Source: Bagarius yarrelli
Taxonomy: Eukaryota; Chordata; Actinopteri; Siluriformes; Sisoridae
Reading direction: 5' to 3'
Length of the DNA stretch: 64,000 bases
Assembly (NCBI GenBank): GCA_005784505.1
Contig: VCAZ01000001.1
Span: forward strand, 4,049,597 to 4,113,596
Of the stretch, positions 22,140 to 33,300 are shown piece after piece. The notes beneath the pieces are model-generated. The model saw nothing but the letters and a program-made list of their open reading frames with translations. It was not told where the DNA came from and made no database searches. The position numbers were made by a program, and so were the translations under genes. Position 1 is the stretch's first letter; each line of letters starts with the position of its first letter.

Positions 22140-22700
22140 GATGTGGGTAGTAATGAATTACATTTACTTTGTTACATTTACTAATACTAAACTATTACTT
22201 AATCATTTACTAGTAAATTTTTTGGGTGACTTTTACTTTTAGAGTATTTCTAAAGATTGAGGCATTTTTACTCTTACTCAAGTACATTTTTAGTGAACAA
22301 ACTTTACTTTTAGCTACATTTGGCTGTGTTTTTCCATTACTGACAAACGGTAATAAATATGAGATGTTTTTAAATAATTCGTTTATATGAGTTGTTACAA
22401 CTGCTATAAAAAGGTAGAAAATAAAGACATCACACCGATAAAGCGTCTGTGTGTGTTTGAGATTTGATTGTGAATGACATGTGATGTAATGTGACTAAGA
22501 TTGACTTTACTTTAATCTGTTTTATATAATCAGAACAGAGAGACTTTGGAGGAGACGGGATGTAAAAGCTTACCAAGTAGTTTGAAATTCAGGGTTTTTT
22601 GCTTTATGTTAATCACATCAGAAGTTACTAGTAACTAATTACTTGTGTAGTTTTTTCATTGGATACTTTTTTTACTTACTTTTACTTTTGTAAATATTTT
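22140..22700 (+). mobile_element. Non-autonomous DNA-transposon-like repeat (ACTTTTACTT family), copy 1
   Basis: Begins with GTAGTAATGAATTACATTTA and ends in CTTACTTTTACTTTTG, rich in ACTTTTACTT repeats, a hallmark of a common fish element. Its internal block at 22529-22600 (CAGAACAGAGAGACTTTG, GTTTGAAATTCAGGG) is found inverted at 27545-27625. Confidence 0.6.
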
Positions 22701-22706
22701 CATAAG

Positions 22707-23183
22707 TATGCACAGGGGCATTGTCATACTGGAAAAGTGTTTAAGGCATCTTAATTCTAGTAATAACAAATTGACAGCATTTGGCAGATGCCCTTATCCA
22801 GAGCGACTTACTCATGGTTAAGGTGTTGGACTACTAACCCAAAGATCGTGGGTTTGATTCCCAGCTCCACCAAGCCACCACTGCTGGGCCCCTGAGCAAG
22901 GCCCTTAACCTTGAATTACTCAGTTGTATAAATGAGATAAATGTAAGTCGCTCTGGATAAGGGCGTCTGCCAAATGCTGTAAATGTAATATACTCTTTTA
23001 TACAACTAAGCATTTGAGGGTAACTCAGTAGTAACTTGTTGGTGCTGGGAATTTGAACCCCAATCTTCTAATTAGCAGCCCCGTCTCTAAATCTTAAGGC
23101 TATAGAATATAGACACAAATAGACATATAAAGACACGCATGTAAGTTTGACTATGTGGCAACACTTTGGGAAGACACACTTAT
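22707..23183. repeat. Duplicated composite repeat, copy 1
   Basis: Starts TATGCACAGGGGCATTGTCA and ends in AAGACACACTTAT, the two ends of a DNA-transposon-like fish repeat. It carries a minus-strand SINE family B, itself split by a plus-strand SINE B (22813-22990). Copy 2 at 24015-24702 has the same SINE at the same position, so they descend from one composite by duplication. Confidence 0.8.
22813..22990 (+). repeat. Complete SINE family B, nested inside another SINE
   Basis: tRNA-like head (ATGGTTAAGGTGTTGGAC, B box GGGTTTGATTCC), body (GCCACCACTGCTGGGCCCCT, GAGCAAGGCCCTTAACC) and an L2-type 3' tail (GTAAGTCGCTCTGGATAAGG). A TACT flanks it on both sides (22809-22812, 22991-22994). The uninterrupted target is preserved at about 24110-24125. 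Confidence 0.85.
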
Positions 23184-24014
23184 TTTCATTGTCTTTATCG
23201 AAGTTCTGCTTTAAAAAAAATCAATACTCCACTCCTTGGGATACACTGGAACCTGGTGGCTTTTAAATACCTCAGTGATCAATAACCCAATACCTAAACG
23301 AAAGAATCCAAAACAGCTTTTTAACATTTGGGCAAGTTCTAAACACTGTTTTGACAACCTACATGTCCCACGCAATTGGCTCACCATCCACGTCTTTCTG
23401 TTGCAATAATGTTCGATGGTGGTATGCCATCGGGATGCTGCCTTACTAAAAAAGAGGAAAAACTGAGTAAATAATATGCCCATGTCTAACCGTAAACATG
23501 TTCAGATCTGTTTGAGACAGTTACAAAATTGTGACACATGCTAAATTATTAGCATTAACTGCTCACTCCTGTCACTGCAGAACAGCTTGTAGGCATTAAT
23601 TATATGCAAGTCATAAATTTGAAATTTGTGTCTTTGTCTTTGGGTGTCTGGTTCTAAGCTGAGACCCAGAATCATAATTAATGAGTTGAGCAAGTGGCTG
23701 TTTGAATAGAGACGATGTTTATATAGTGTAAAAGTTGTGAAGTTATCAGACAGCTGTGGCAGGAGCTCAGGACAAAATACGATGGTGTGACCTTGTCACG
23801 TCTACAGTTCTTCCAGGGGCTCGCTAAACTAAAGCTAACAAACTAATGGAATGTAGCTGAATGTGAAGCAAGCAACGTATTAAAGCTGACTAAACTATGA
23901 TGACAGTAGAACAGGAACAATGACCTCCACTGAGAGCCACTGTTGCTTCCTGCTGCAACCAGATTCGCAGACTTCTGCAAATATAACACATGTCTTAATG
24001 GAGCTTGGGGGCTT
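23184..24014. other. Unique intergenic sequence between the duplicated composites
   Basis: No gene recognised. The 90-codon minus-strand open frame at 23211-23483 shows no domain. Confidence 0.4.
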
Positions 24015-24702
24015 TATGCACAGGGGCATTGTCATACTGGAACAGTGTTTAGGCATCTTATTTCCATTGATGATAAATTTACAGCATTTGGCAGACACCC
24101 TTATCCAGGGCGACTTACTCTTTTATACAACTGAGCATTTGGGGGTTAAATGCCTTGCCCAGTGATAACTTGGTGGTGCTGGGAATCGAACCCCAATTTT
24201 CTAATTAGCAGCCCTGTCTCTAAATCCTAAATCTACAGAATATAGACACATCATAATGTTTTGGTCTGGTTTGATGTTCATGTTTTATGTTAATCTTGTT
24301 TCATGTTTGTATGTTCTTGTATAATATTCATGTTTATTGTTTGTTTACAAACAATAGTCTAGTCTAAGATATGCTAGCTAGGCTAAGCTGTGCTAGCCAT
24401 CTAAGCTAGCCAAGTCAGTTCTTGTTTAATGCTTTGTTTACTTCCTGGTTTTCCTGTCTTGTGATATTTATGTTTCCCCTGTGTTCCTGTCACGTGATTC
24501 CCCTGTCCTTGTGTCATGTCTTCTGTGGTTTGTTTTGTTTCTTATGAAGTTTATGTTGCTTGTTGGTTCACTCAGTAAATAAACTGCACTTGTGTTCTAC
24601 TTTACGTCTTGCCTCAGTGGAGTTCGTTACACACATATAGACACATAAAGACACACATGTAAATTTAATTATGCGTCAACAGTTTTGGAAAGACACACTT
24701 AT
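24015..24702. repeat. Duplicated composite repeat, copy 2 (split by LTR-like copy B)
   Basis: 24015-24251 and 24633-24702 together align with 22707-23183 (minus the nested SINE). The embedded minus-strand SINE B at about 24075-24225 is continuous here. The gap is filled by LTR-like copy B. Confidence 0.8.
24252..24632 (+). mobile_element. LTR-like dispersed element, copy B (plus orientation)
   Basis: Ends with CAGTAAATAAACTGCACTTG (polyadenylation region) then CTTGCCTCAGTGGAG and CGTTACA, as in copies A and C. Contains a degenerate TAGC-rich minisatellite (GCTAGCTAGGCTAAG). The direct repeat ATATAGACACAT lies on both sides, though the target may already have been repetitive. Confidence 0.65.
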
Positions 24703-24773
24703 GTGCCTGCTTGAAAGGTTTTCCCACAAAACTTTTCCATAAAATGTGAATTTATTATTTGATGTGCATTATG

Positions 24774-25205
24774 GAGTAAAGGACTCCACTGAGGCGGGAC
24801 ATATTTTTGAGAACCCAGGGTGCAGTTTATTTACAAAGTGATTATACAAGGAACATAAACTCAACTTGACTAAATAAACCATTGACAAACACAAAACAAA
24901 ACAATAAAACATTAACTAAACTAGATTTGACTTGACTACACTTGAACACTAACTAGAACTAGAACAGACTCACCACAGTGGTACACCAAACCACAAAGAC
25001 AGGAGGATACAAAGGGGTAAATAAGCACAGAACTAAACAAGGAACATCTGTAAACAATAAGGACCAAACTATCCAAGGAAAACAATGACACACATGACAG
25101 AAAAACAAACTGCCTAGGCTATCTTAGCTAGCTAGCATAGCTTAGCCTCGACATAAAACATGAACAGTAACAAAACATGAAAACCAGAAAACCCTGAACG
25201 TTACA
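24774..25205 (-). mobile_element. LTR-like dispersed element, copy C (minus orientation)
   Basis: On the minus strand it reads TGTAACGTTCAGGG at the start, TAGC-rich unit, then GGTGCACT-type ending with CCTCAGTGGAGTCC. It faces copy B in opposite orientation only 140 bp away, so B and C form an inverted pair. Confidence 0.65.
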
Positions 25206-26124
25206 TATAGCTGGATTAGTGACAACATATCATCTTTATGTCTTAATTTATATGTCTTATTTGTAGGAAATAAACTTTAACTGAATTGTCTTATTTATAG
25301 CCTGGCAGTATTTATTTAAGTTTACAGGCAAAAAGTACAGTGTACCCGGAAAATATCCCTAGCTAGTTACTTGTTACACATTTTGCTGTGTTACAATGTT
25401 ATTCCAAAATGGAGTCAATTCATTAATTTTATTTGTTAGATTTTTTTAATTTATTAAAAGTAAGAACTGAAAAAAAATCACATGCACATAAATAATTTTA
25501 TAATGTTGGAGCTAGGGTTATTTTATTATAATTTAATATCCCTCAGTTAAATCGTAGGATTTTTTTTTTCCCGTCTAAGACTGTAATTCAGTCTAAAGTC
25601 TGTCCTTCAAACTAGCAGCATATTAACGCAATAGATTGTATTGATGTTTTCAACTCCCAAACGGTTACGCTAGCCTTCGAAATAGCAAACAGAACTCTAG
25701 ACTCGCATTAATGAATGAGCTCCTGTGCGTTAACCAACATGCTCTCTGTTTCCAGCAGACATCCTAGTTTTCGTCAGGCGGAACACCTTATGTCTTGAGC
25801 TTATGTCCCTAGGTATGCGCCGTCATGTTGATCCGAATCTTTCATCCATCTTCCCGCCCTCCAGTGCTTTCATAAAAACTCCAGCCTGTGTCATTGAGCA
25901 GGAGCTTCAGTGCAGATATTTCGGAGATAAAGACAGAAGAGACCTTATGACAAGATAATATGTAGTAATAATAATAATAATAATAATAATAAAAGAACAT
26001 TTGTTAAAAAAAAAGAAAAAGATAAGAATATACAGCTTATATCAGTTGTCAAATACTGCATCCATTTTTACATTCATATTTGAAAAAAAAAAAACACAGC
26101 AAAACAGCCACCCAGAAAAGGAAA
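25206..26124. other. Unique spacer with (AAT)n microsatellite
   Basis: (AAT)n at 25955-25993. A moderately GC-rich stretch (25780-25930) contains CATAAAAAC followed by CATTGAGCAGG and might be promoter-like, but there is no associated gene. Confidence 0.4.
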
Positions 26125-26288
26125 GTGGTGGCTCATGGTTAAGGTGTTGGACTATCAACCCAAAGATTCCCAGCTCCACCAAGCCACCACTGTTGGGCCC
26201 CTGAGCAAGGCCCTTAACCCTCAGTTGTATAAATGGGATAAATGTAAGTCGCTCTGGATAAGGACATCTGCCAAATGATGTAAAAGTA
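26125..26288 (+). repeat. SINE family B, plus strand
   Basis: Head GTGGTGGCTCATGGTTAAGG, body and full L2-type tail (GTAAGTCGCTCTGGATAAGG, CTGCCAAATGATGTAAAAG). Lacks a few bases of the B box. Confidence 0.85.
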
Positions 26289-26889
26289 AGCCCATACATT
26301 TGAGAAACTTGGGACTCACTTTTATTAAAGAAGTGGTTATCAGGCGTGCCAATAATGCTACTATATGTTATTTAAACATTTTTTCCTTTATTTTTCTAAT
26401 TGATTGTTGTTGTTTTTTGTGAAAAACTGCTTAAATTGTTAAATAACAGGCACAGGAAACTTTTAAATTACTACCAGTGAAGATCAGGCATAAAATATGG
26501 TATAACATAAGATACATAGATATAAGATACATAACATAACATAAGATATATGATATAACATAACATAACATAAGATATATGATATAACATAACATAAGAT
26601 AAGATATATCATATAACATAAGATTAGGCATAACATTATAACAAGTAAAAGGTGAAGTAAACAACACTGATTATCTCTATATCATGGCACCTGTTTGTGG
26701 GTGGAATATATGTGGCCGCAAGTAAACATTTTGTCCTTAAAGTTGATATGTTAGTCTCAGCAAAAATGGGCAAGAGTGAGCATTTGAGCAAGTTTAACAA
26801 ATGTGATGGGTCGACAGCTGGGTCAGGGCATCTTTAAAAACTGCAATTCCTCTGGGGTGTTTCTGGTCTGCACTGCTCAGTATTCATCA
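26289..26889. other. Spacer with ATAAC/ATAAG minisatellite
   Basis: A degenerate array of ATAACATAAGATATATGAT-type units spans about 26495-26640. The minus-strand open frame over it is a repeat artefact. Confidence 0.6.
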
Positions 26890-27400
26890 AAAGTGGTCCA
26901 AGAAATAAAAAGTGGTGAACCTGTGACAGGGTCATGGCCGGCCAAGGATCAGTGATGCCTGTGGGAAGTAAAGACTGGCCTGTGGGGTCTGATCCAACAG
27001 ACACTTTACCTCAGATTGATGAAGAAGATAATTTTGGTGCTGATAAAAAGGTCTCAGAATAAAGGCACTATGGAGAGAAAGCAAGCATAATGATTTGGGC
27101 AATATTCTGCTGGGTCTGGACATCCATGTGGATGTTACTTTGATGCACACCACCTACCTAGGTATTGTTGTACACCCTCCTATGGAAACGGTATTCCCTA
27201 ATAACTGTGGCCTCTTTCATCAACCCTGCCACTAACCAAAATGGTTTGAGGAGCACAACAAGTTCATCAAGCATCTGTGGGATGTGCTGGACAAACAAGT
27301 TTGATTCATGGACTTGAAGGATCTGGTGTTAACATTTTGGTGCCAGATACCACAACACAAATTTATGGGTCTAGTTGAGTCCATGCCTCGATTGGCAGAG
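26890..27400 (+). mobile_element. Tc1-like transposase relic, plus strand (internally deleted)
   Basis: Conceptual fragments follow the C-terminal half of a fish Tc1-type transposase: the VDVTLMHTTYLGIV strand, a GCGLFHQ-type patch, EEHN, HLWDVLDKQV and VLVPDT..., ending SVHAS. The DDE segment between the GLFQQDNAPCH and SPDLNPIE motifs is deleted, so the gene is dead. Belongs to a different subfamily from the relic at 19076. Confidence 0.75.
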
Positions 27401-27404
27401 GTGT

Positions 27405-27745
27405 GTGAAGTAGCCAAAATCTGTACTTAAGTAAAAGTACAAGTACTTATGGAAATAATGACTTAAGTAGGAATAAAAAGGTATCTGATACAAAATCTAC
27501 CCAGTAATCAGTTAATGGTTGCTTCTGATCTGATTGAAACAAAGCAAAAACCCTGAATTTCAAACCACTTGACGGGTTTTCTCATCCGTCTCCTTCAAAG
27601 TCTCTCTGTTCTGATTATATTAAACAGGTTGAAGTAAAGACAATCTTAGTCCTGTGATGGACAATAACATCACTTTACCTGTCATCTTAAATCAAATCTC
27701 TCTAAGATATTTTTCAAACAGCGAACTATGTCTCTATTTTTCTAC
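27405..27745 (-). mobile_element. Non-autonomous DNA-transposon-like repeat (ACTTTTACTT family), copy 2, inverted
   Basis: On the minus strand it shares CAGAACAGAGAGACTTTG, GGTTTGAAATTCAGGG and the ACTTTTACTT end with the copy at 22140. Inserted at the end of the Tc1 relic. Confidence 0.6.
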
Positions 27746-28538
27746 CTCTTATAAACGAACCTGGGCCTTCTTGCTGTGACACTAAGCTACCGTGGCTCCC
27801 CCATTGCTTAATGTTTAACTTAAATAAATCCACTAACTACTATGATGTGAGCAGCTTCCTATTTAACTTATTCTGCTTTTTGTATTGAAAGTCGAACATC
27901 AGCCTATGAATTACCTTGGATTGATGTAGTCAAATAAAGAATTATTTATGACCTACGAAGATTCAGTAAAAGTTCTCTTTTAACACTCTTTCAGAAATAC
28001 AGCTGCATATGACAACTGTTTGTATAGATTTTCTGCGTGTGCCAGCCAGACTTCACAAACAAAATACTGACAAAGGAATAGATCATCAAATAAAAATGTT
28101 GTTACATGGATTGCACAGAACTGCACAGATACCAAATGTAGCCATGTACAGTTTCTCAAAAAACATCTCTTTTGCTTGCATATAAAGTCACCAACCTGTC
28201 TAGCTGACTTTTGTAAGGCTGAAAATGATCAGACTTCTGCTTTCCTGCCCCAAACATACGATGGGTAACAAAAAGACCATTTGGCATTCCTGAAGGCACA
28301 GAGGTACCGATAGGGATCAAGGCCTTTAGGACAACATGTGTTTAGATTTAGGGGGCTGCTAAGGTTCACTCGTTTTATACAGTGGATGAAGCTGTAATTT
28401 GCTGATTGGTCAGTTTGAATGTCTCATATTTGGGTTTTAGTCACATGGTCAAGGAAGGGATAAAAGAGGATTGTAACTAGTGCTCTACCTTCCTTTTTCT
28501 GCTCTCTTTTCCTGTTCTAGCACTTTTTCTAGTCCCCT

Positions 28539-28573
<35 letters not shown>

Positions 28574-29666
28574 TTATTTCTTCTTCTCTCTTCTTCTCAG
28601 GTAACAGTTTACATACACACTGGGTACAGTTAATTGTCTATGTCTTACTATTCTTCATCTATTTTGTCACAGATTTAAGTGTAACCAAAGTAAACCATTG
28701 GCATTAAACCATTTCAGTTAAAAATTATGTGTTAAACTAGTCTTAACTCAACCGTAACATTGATGTGTTAACTAAGGCAATACAATATAATCACAATAGC
28801 AACGCTCTCCCACATATTTAGCTATTATAACTGTGCTTATTTACGTTGTTGGTTTAAGTGGCAGTGGGGGGTAATAGACATAAAATATCATTGTGCTGAT
28901 AACGTTTCTTTAGTCCTTCGGCAATCCTACAGCTTGAACCATCCTTACACTTTCCTTTACTTCGTCGGCAGAAACAAATTTTAAAGCAATTTCATTTTTA
29001 TCTGACCTAATTAAATTTAGCGATTTGCTCCAAATCTGATTTTCAAATCGATTGATAAAAATGCTATGCGAAAAAGTGTAATAGCAGTTATATGTGTAAA
29101 ATTGATAAGCCTGTGGAGTAGTAGTACAAATAAAACTGCTGTTTTCCAGCCGAATAAACCTTTTTATATAAAGTCACACACAAACTATTAACTTTAAGGA
29201 TGCTTGACAACAATTACATTATCGTTTAATTCTGAGCTGAACACACACAATTTTTCCTCAGACATACATAATTACACACTCGAACAACAGGATCATCAGC
29301 CTGAGAGATAATCAAACAGAAACAAGCTCAGAATCATCTTGTTTTTACAGTATATTTCCAACAGTCGGTTCTGGGGCTAAGATAAGATACATATCATGAT
29401 CGCCCTTATTTTTTCTGCCATACTTGCTTTGAGGACAATGGTGTGGAGTGGAGAAGGAATTTTGTTTGAATCAGTTTAAAACGTAATTTATATATATATC
29501 GATACTTGAAGTTAGAATATCGATACACTATCAGGGAAAAAAATATTGCGATAGTTAGCTGTATCAATATTTTCAGACAGCCCTAGTTAGTCCTTAGGTG
29601 GTGAGTGATAAACACTATATTGAGAAAGTTAAAGTTCTTCAAGATAAAGACTGTTCTCTTTTTCTT

Positions 29667-29701
<35 letters not shown>

Positions 29702-29829
29702 CTCCCCAGCGGTACCAGTACCCAATTCCCTTAAATTTGAGAAGCTGGACTAGACTCACTCGGTTGCACTGACACAAGGCTACACTTTACATTACATTTG
29801 ATCACCATTACCATATGCTCTAATTAACA
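27746..29829. other. Spacer with SINE A scrap, TC microsatellites and a MITE end
   Basis: Contains a family A head scrap at about 27757-27800 (minus), (TC)n at 28541-28566 and 29667-29704, and at about 29470-29590 a CGATA-rich stretch ending CAGACAGCCCTAG, the end of a hAT-type MITE seen again at 51853 and 55943. No gene. Confidence 0.5.
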
Positions 29830-30062
29830 AATATTTGGTGTCACCCAGATAAGGATGGGTTCCTTCTTGAGTCTAGTTCCTCTCAAGATTTCTTCCTTAC
29901 TTCATCTCAGGGAGTTTTTCCTTGCCACAGTCGCCACCTGCTTGTTCATTAGGGACAAACTTAGCTTTTTTACTGTTACTGCAGTCTGTGTAAAGCTGCT
30001 TTGAGACAATGTCCATTGTTAAAAGTGCAAAACAAATGAAAATGAATTAAATTAAATTGAAT
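29830..30062 (+). mobile_element. L2-type LINE 3' end
   Basis: Matches the 3' UTR of a widespread fish LINE: AAGGATGGGTTCCTTCTTGA, CTCAAGATTTCTTCCTTACT, GGGAGTTTTTCCTTGCCAC, CTGCTTTGAGACAATGTCCA and an AATGAATTAAATTAAATTGAA tail region. No coding part remains. Confidence 0.85.
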
Positions 30063-31254
30063 TTAATTTTTTTCTCTATTTTTTCTATTGTTTATTGTTG
30101 CAATAGGAAAATATACATGTGTATAAAATGTATGTGACAAATATAAACCATAAACCTTAAACATATCTTTTAAATATACTGTATAAACATCATTTTACAG
30201 AAAAATAATCTTAGGTACACTTGTTTACTGTATATCAACATTTATACTATATAGATATTTATACTATATACTATATGTGTCAGCTGTTGCTACTAAAGTT
30301 TTATTGTTTCATGTATATATTATTTTTTTTATTATTGTCTTGGATAAATATTACAATATCTAATATATAATATAATATGTTTAACTTTAATTCTATTTCG
30401 AGTAAAAGCAATCAAATACGGGAAATTAATACTCCATGACTTTGGATATGTACCATAATGTGTATACTCATTATACAGAATCTACATATGAAGAAAGCCA
30501 TAATAACAAACTACAAGTTTAACCATATGTTTTATAGAGAGCTGAGAAGTCTGCTGAATTCTAAATAAATGTTGTAAAACATGATGTGCTCAGCCATCTC
30601 TATCTGACTCCAGCAGATTGAGAGCTAATCACAGAGGGGTAGATCCAGAGAAAATGGGACACTGCCAATCCTTAGAGAGAGCTGCTTTTGGTTTCAGGCA
30701 ATTAGTGCTAATGTTGGATGACAGAAGCCTAATACTTCATGTAGTCATAACTGCATGACAAAACACACACACATTTCCAATCTTACACACGCAGGCCATG
30801 CTGAACGCTGTTTAAAATCTGATGTCAATTAGTATTTAATTAAAATAGCATGTTTTCAAAGTAAATTCAGCCTAGTGACTTTCATATCTATGTTTTCTGT
30901 GGTTAACAGTATCAAGAGTAAAACACAGTTCTCTGGGGAGGTCACTTACACCACCATTTTATGACATACAATACCCACAAAAAGTTATGGATATTCAGCT
31001 TTCGGGATGAAATTTTATAACGCACCTAAAATTTGAATTTAATTTGACCTTCTTCACACTTTCGACATGCACATGGCCAACTGTTCGGTGTTTTAGTACT
31101 TTTTGCATAACTAGCTGTTCTCTAACATGGTGCTTAACGGCAAAATTCACAACTGGTGTTCCATGAATCCACCAATAAATTTGTTGGTCCAATTAGAATT
31201 GGTATTTCAACAGTCCTGTTCATCATCCTGTTCACATTTTGACATCATGAGACC
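30063..31254. other. Unique AT-rich spacer
   Basis: No gene recognised. From about 31020 on the sequence probably belongs to the Tc1-like element whose transposase start is at 31290. Confidence 0.4.
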
Positions 31255-31400
31255 AAGAAGACACCTAACAATTGATCTTGATTGTTCTTAGAGAGAAGTG
31301 GCTACTGAGCTTAGAGTGTTACAGAGTGTCATCAGCAGGTTGCAACAGAGATGGAGAGATTGGAAGAGTCATAGAAATGCAAAGAAATGGACGTCCTTAC
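31255..31400 (+). mobile_element. Tc1-like transposase N-terminal HTH relic
   Basis: One frame reads VATELRVLQSVISRLQQRW and, after a frameshift, the next frame reads IGRVIEMQRNGRP. Together these are the paired-like helix-turn-helix DNA-binding start of a Tc1-type transposase, followed by loss of the rest. Confidence 0.8.
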
Positions 31401-31424
31401 TTTCATCACATCACAACTTTTTGC

Positions 31425-31645
31425 ATTTTCCATGAATTTCACCCAAACTCTCACACTCACTTTAATCAACCTAACATACATGTTTTTGGACTGTAGGAGG
31501 AAACCGGAGAACCCGGACTAAACCAACGCAAGCACGAGGAGAACATGCGAACTCCACACAGAAAGAACCCTGTCCAGAAATCGAACCTGGGCCTTCTTGC
31601 TGTGAGGCAACAGTGCCAACCACTAAGCCACAATTCTGTGCCTAT
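31425..31645 (-). repeat. SINE family A, minus strand, tail lost
   Basis: Head on the minus strand: GTGGCTTAGTGGTTGGCACT, B-box region AGGTTCGATTTC, then GTTCGCATGTTCTCCTCGTG. The 3' half is missing and replaced by the Tc1 relic. Confidence 0.85.
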
Positions 31646-32599
31646 GTTATGTTAGTAGATATTTATTTTAAATATCTTAAATCACATTTATTTAACTTGA
31701 GTCCTTGGTTTATTTCATGCCTGTTTGTTTTATAACCATAGACACATTTAACTAATCAATAATCAATATTTAACTAAAAAGTTTTCAAATTGGATTATAA
31801 CAAATTATAAAAAGATGAAACACACTGTAGCTAGTTTGGTCAGGGCAGCAGCACATTTACTCTGTAGACTTTCACAGCCTTAAAATCGACTCTTGTCCCT
31901 CCCAATACAACAAAGTGGATAGCAAATAGTGGATAATCTAGTTAGGTTGAATATACAGCCGTACTTTTGACATAGGTGTTTTGTAAGAGAAAGTCACTGA
32001 GAGCAAAATAGTTCTCAAAGGAAGGGTTTGGTCTTTTTTAGACAGTTTATGAGCGACCCCTGTTGTTTATTTTCTTCTGGTAAGATAGAATTGAATATCA
32101 ACCTTTGTTCCTAGGAAATGAAAGGGGTAGTAAAAATCGAAAACTTATTGTATACGGATCAAAGAGTACACAGCGCTAAAAGAAAAGAAAAAGAAAAGGA
32201 GAGAGAAATGTCAAGTCTTTTTGAACATACTGTACATGTACCAGCTTTAGCTGAACTAGCTAGCTTAGTAAAAAAAAGACATTTTTATCATTGGCAGTGC
32301 TTTCTATCTTTTTACTGAGATCACAACAAATTAAAAAGCTAGTGGAATAGGTTTATCTATGTACTGGAGGATTCATTATTGTTAGAACCAAAGATCAGGA
32401 GGGTAATTTACAATATTGGGATTTGGAGGCCTGATGTTTACCAAATCTGCAAAAATTGATGAAAAGGTGGTTGGCCTTTAATAGGGAGAAGAATGGGATA
32501 CCCTATATTTTAGCAAAATTGCAAATCTATGAACGACAATTTAATATTTACATTTATAACATAACAGTGTGTAATGACGATGACTTAGAAGGATCCATC
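31646..32599. other. Unique spacer
   Basis: No gene recognised. Short open frames only. Confidence 0.4.
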
Positions 32600-32862
32600 A
32601 TGCAGGTAAAAGCTTTATTGAGGTTGCAAACACAGTTCAAATCATGTTCATAAACCCGGAAAAAGTCGGTACTACACAGTGAAACAAGCAAACAAATCCA
32701 AAACGTAAGGCAAATAAACGGAGTCAGTAAACAGGCAATGATCGGTAACCAGAAAAACAGATAGCAGGTATAAACGATCGACTACTATAAAGTGGCCCTG
32801 AAAGCGCTAATACTCAGAAGACGGCGCCCTCTTATATACTTGCAGAATCGCAATTAGGAGAG
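32600..32862 (-). mobile_element. Probable solo LTR, minus strand
   Basis: Read on the minus strand there is a TATA box (AGTATATAAGAGG), a transcript-like stretch of about 220 bp, and AATAAAGCTTTTACCTGC near the end. The word order (CTGGTTACCGATCATTGCC, CTGACTCCG) resembles fish gypsy LTRs. Exact ends not determined. Confidence 0.5.
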
Positions 32863-33039
32863 ATTTTTTTTGCTACTTTTACAGACTATACACAATAAAA
32901 AATATTCAAAATAATACACACATAGACCAGACTATGTAATGAGTCTCCTTAAGTGAATTTTATTTAAGCGATATATATGAGCTTTGTAGAAAAGCAGGCT
33001 GACAGGCTATTGTGAAGATGCTTTCATATCTCTGTGTGG
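32863..33039. other. Unique spacer
   Basis: Nothing recognised. Confidence 0.3.
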
Positions 33040-33300
33040 TTTTTGACAAAGTGTTGATCTCATAACAGCAGCGGCTGGTTTATGCATTTTCCTACAAAAT
33101 AAAGTATCTCCTTTTGCTCCGGGGCTGCGAAACGCTGGAAAAATCACTTAATGAGGCATGAAAGCAGGGTGGGCTCCTGTCGAGCAATTACCCTTCCCCA
33201 GGTAGCGGCAACTGCAGGCTGACTTAATGGAGTAGGTGATCTACAGCCTGAAATGTGATGACAGAGTGATTACAAGCTCTCTCTCACACTATCGTCCTTT
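33040..33300. promoter_or_regulatory. Candidate conserved non-coding element
   Basis: Repeat-free, balanced base composition, with motifs such as AATCACTTAATGAGGCATGA, GAGCAATTACCC and GACTTAATGGAG. Of the unique stretches in this window this one looks most like a slowly evolving enhancer. No coding frame. Confidence 0.35.

Noticed and set aside
22813..22885. tRNA-like sequences with A and B boxes (also at 26125, 52826-53168, 56967, 61247 and others)
   Set aside because: They are heads of dispersed SINEs followed by SINE bodies and tails; no functional cloverleaf with a discriminator and terminator was found.
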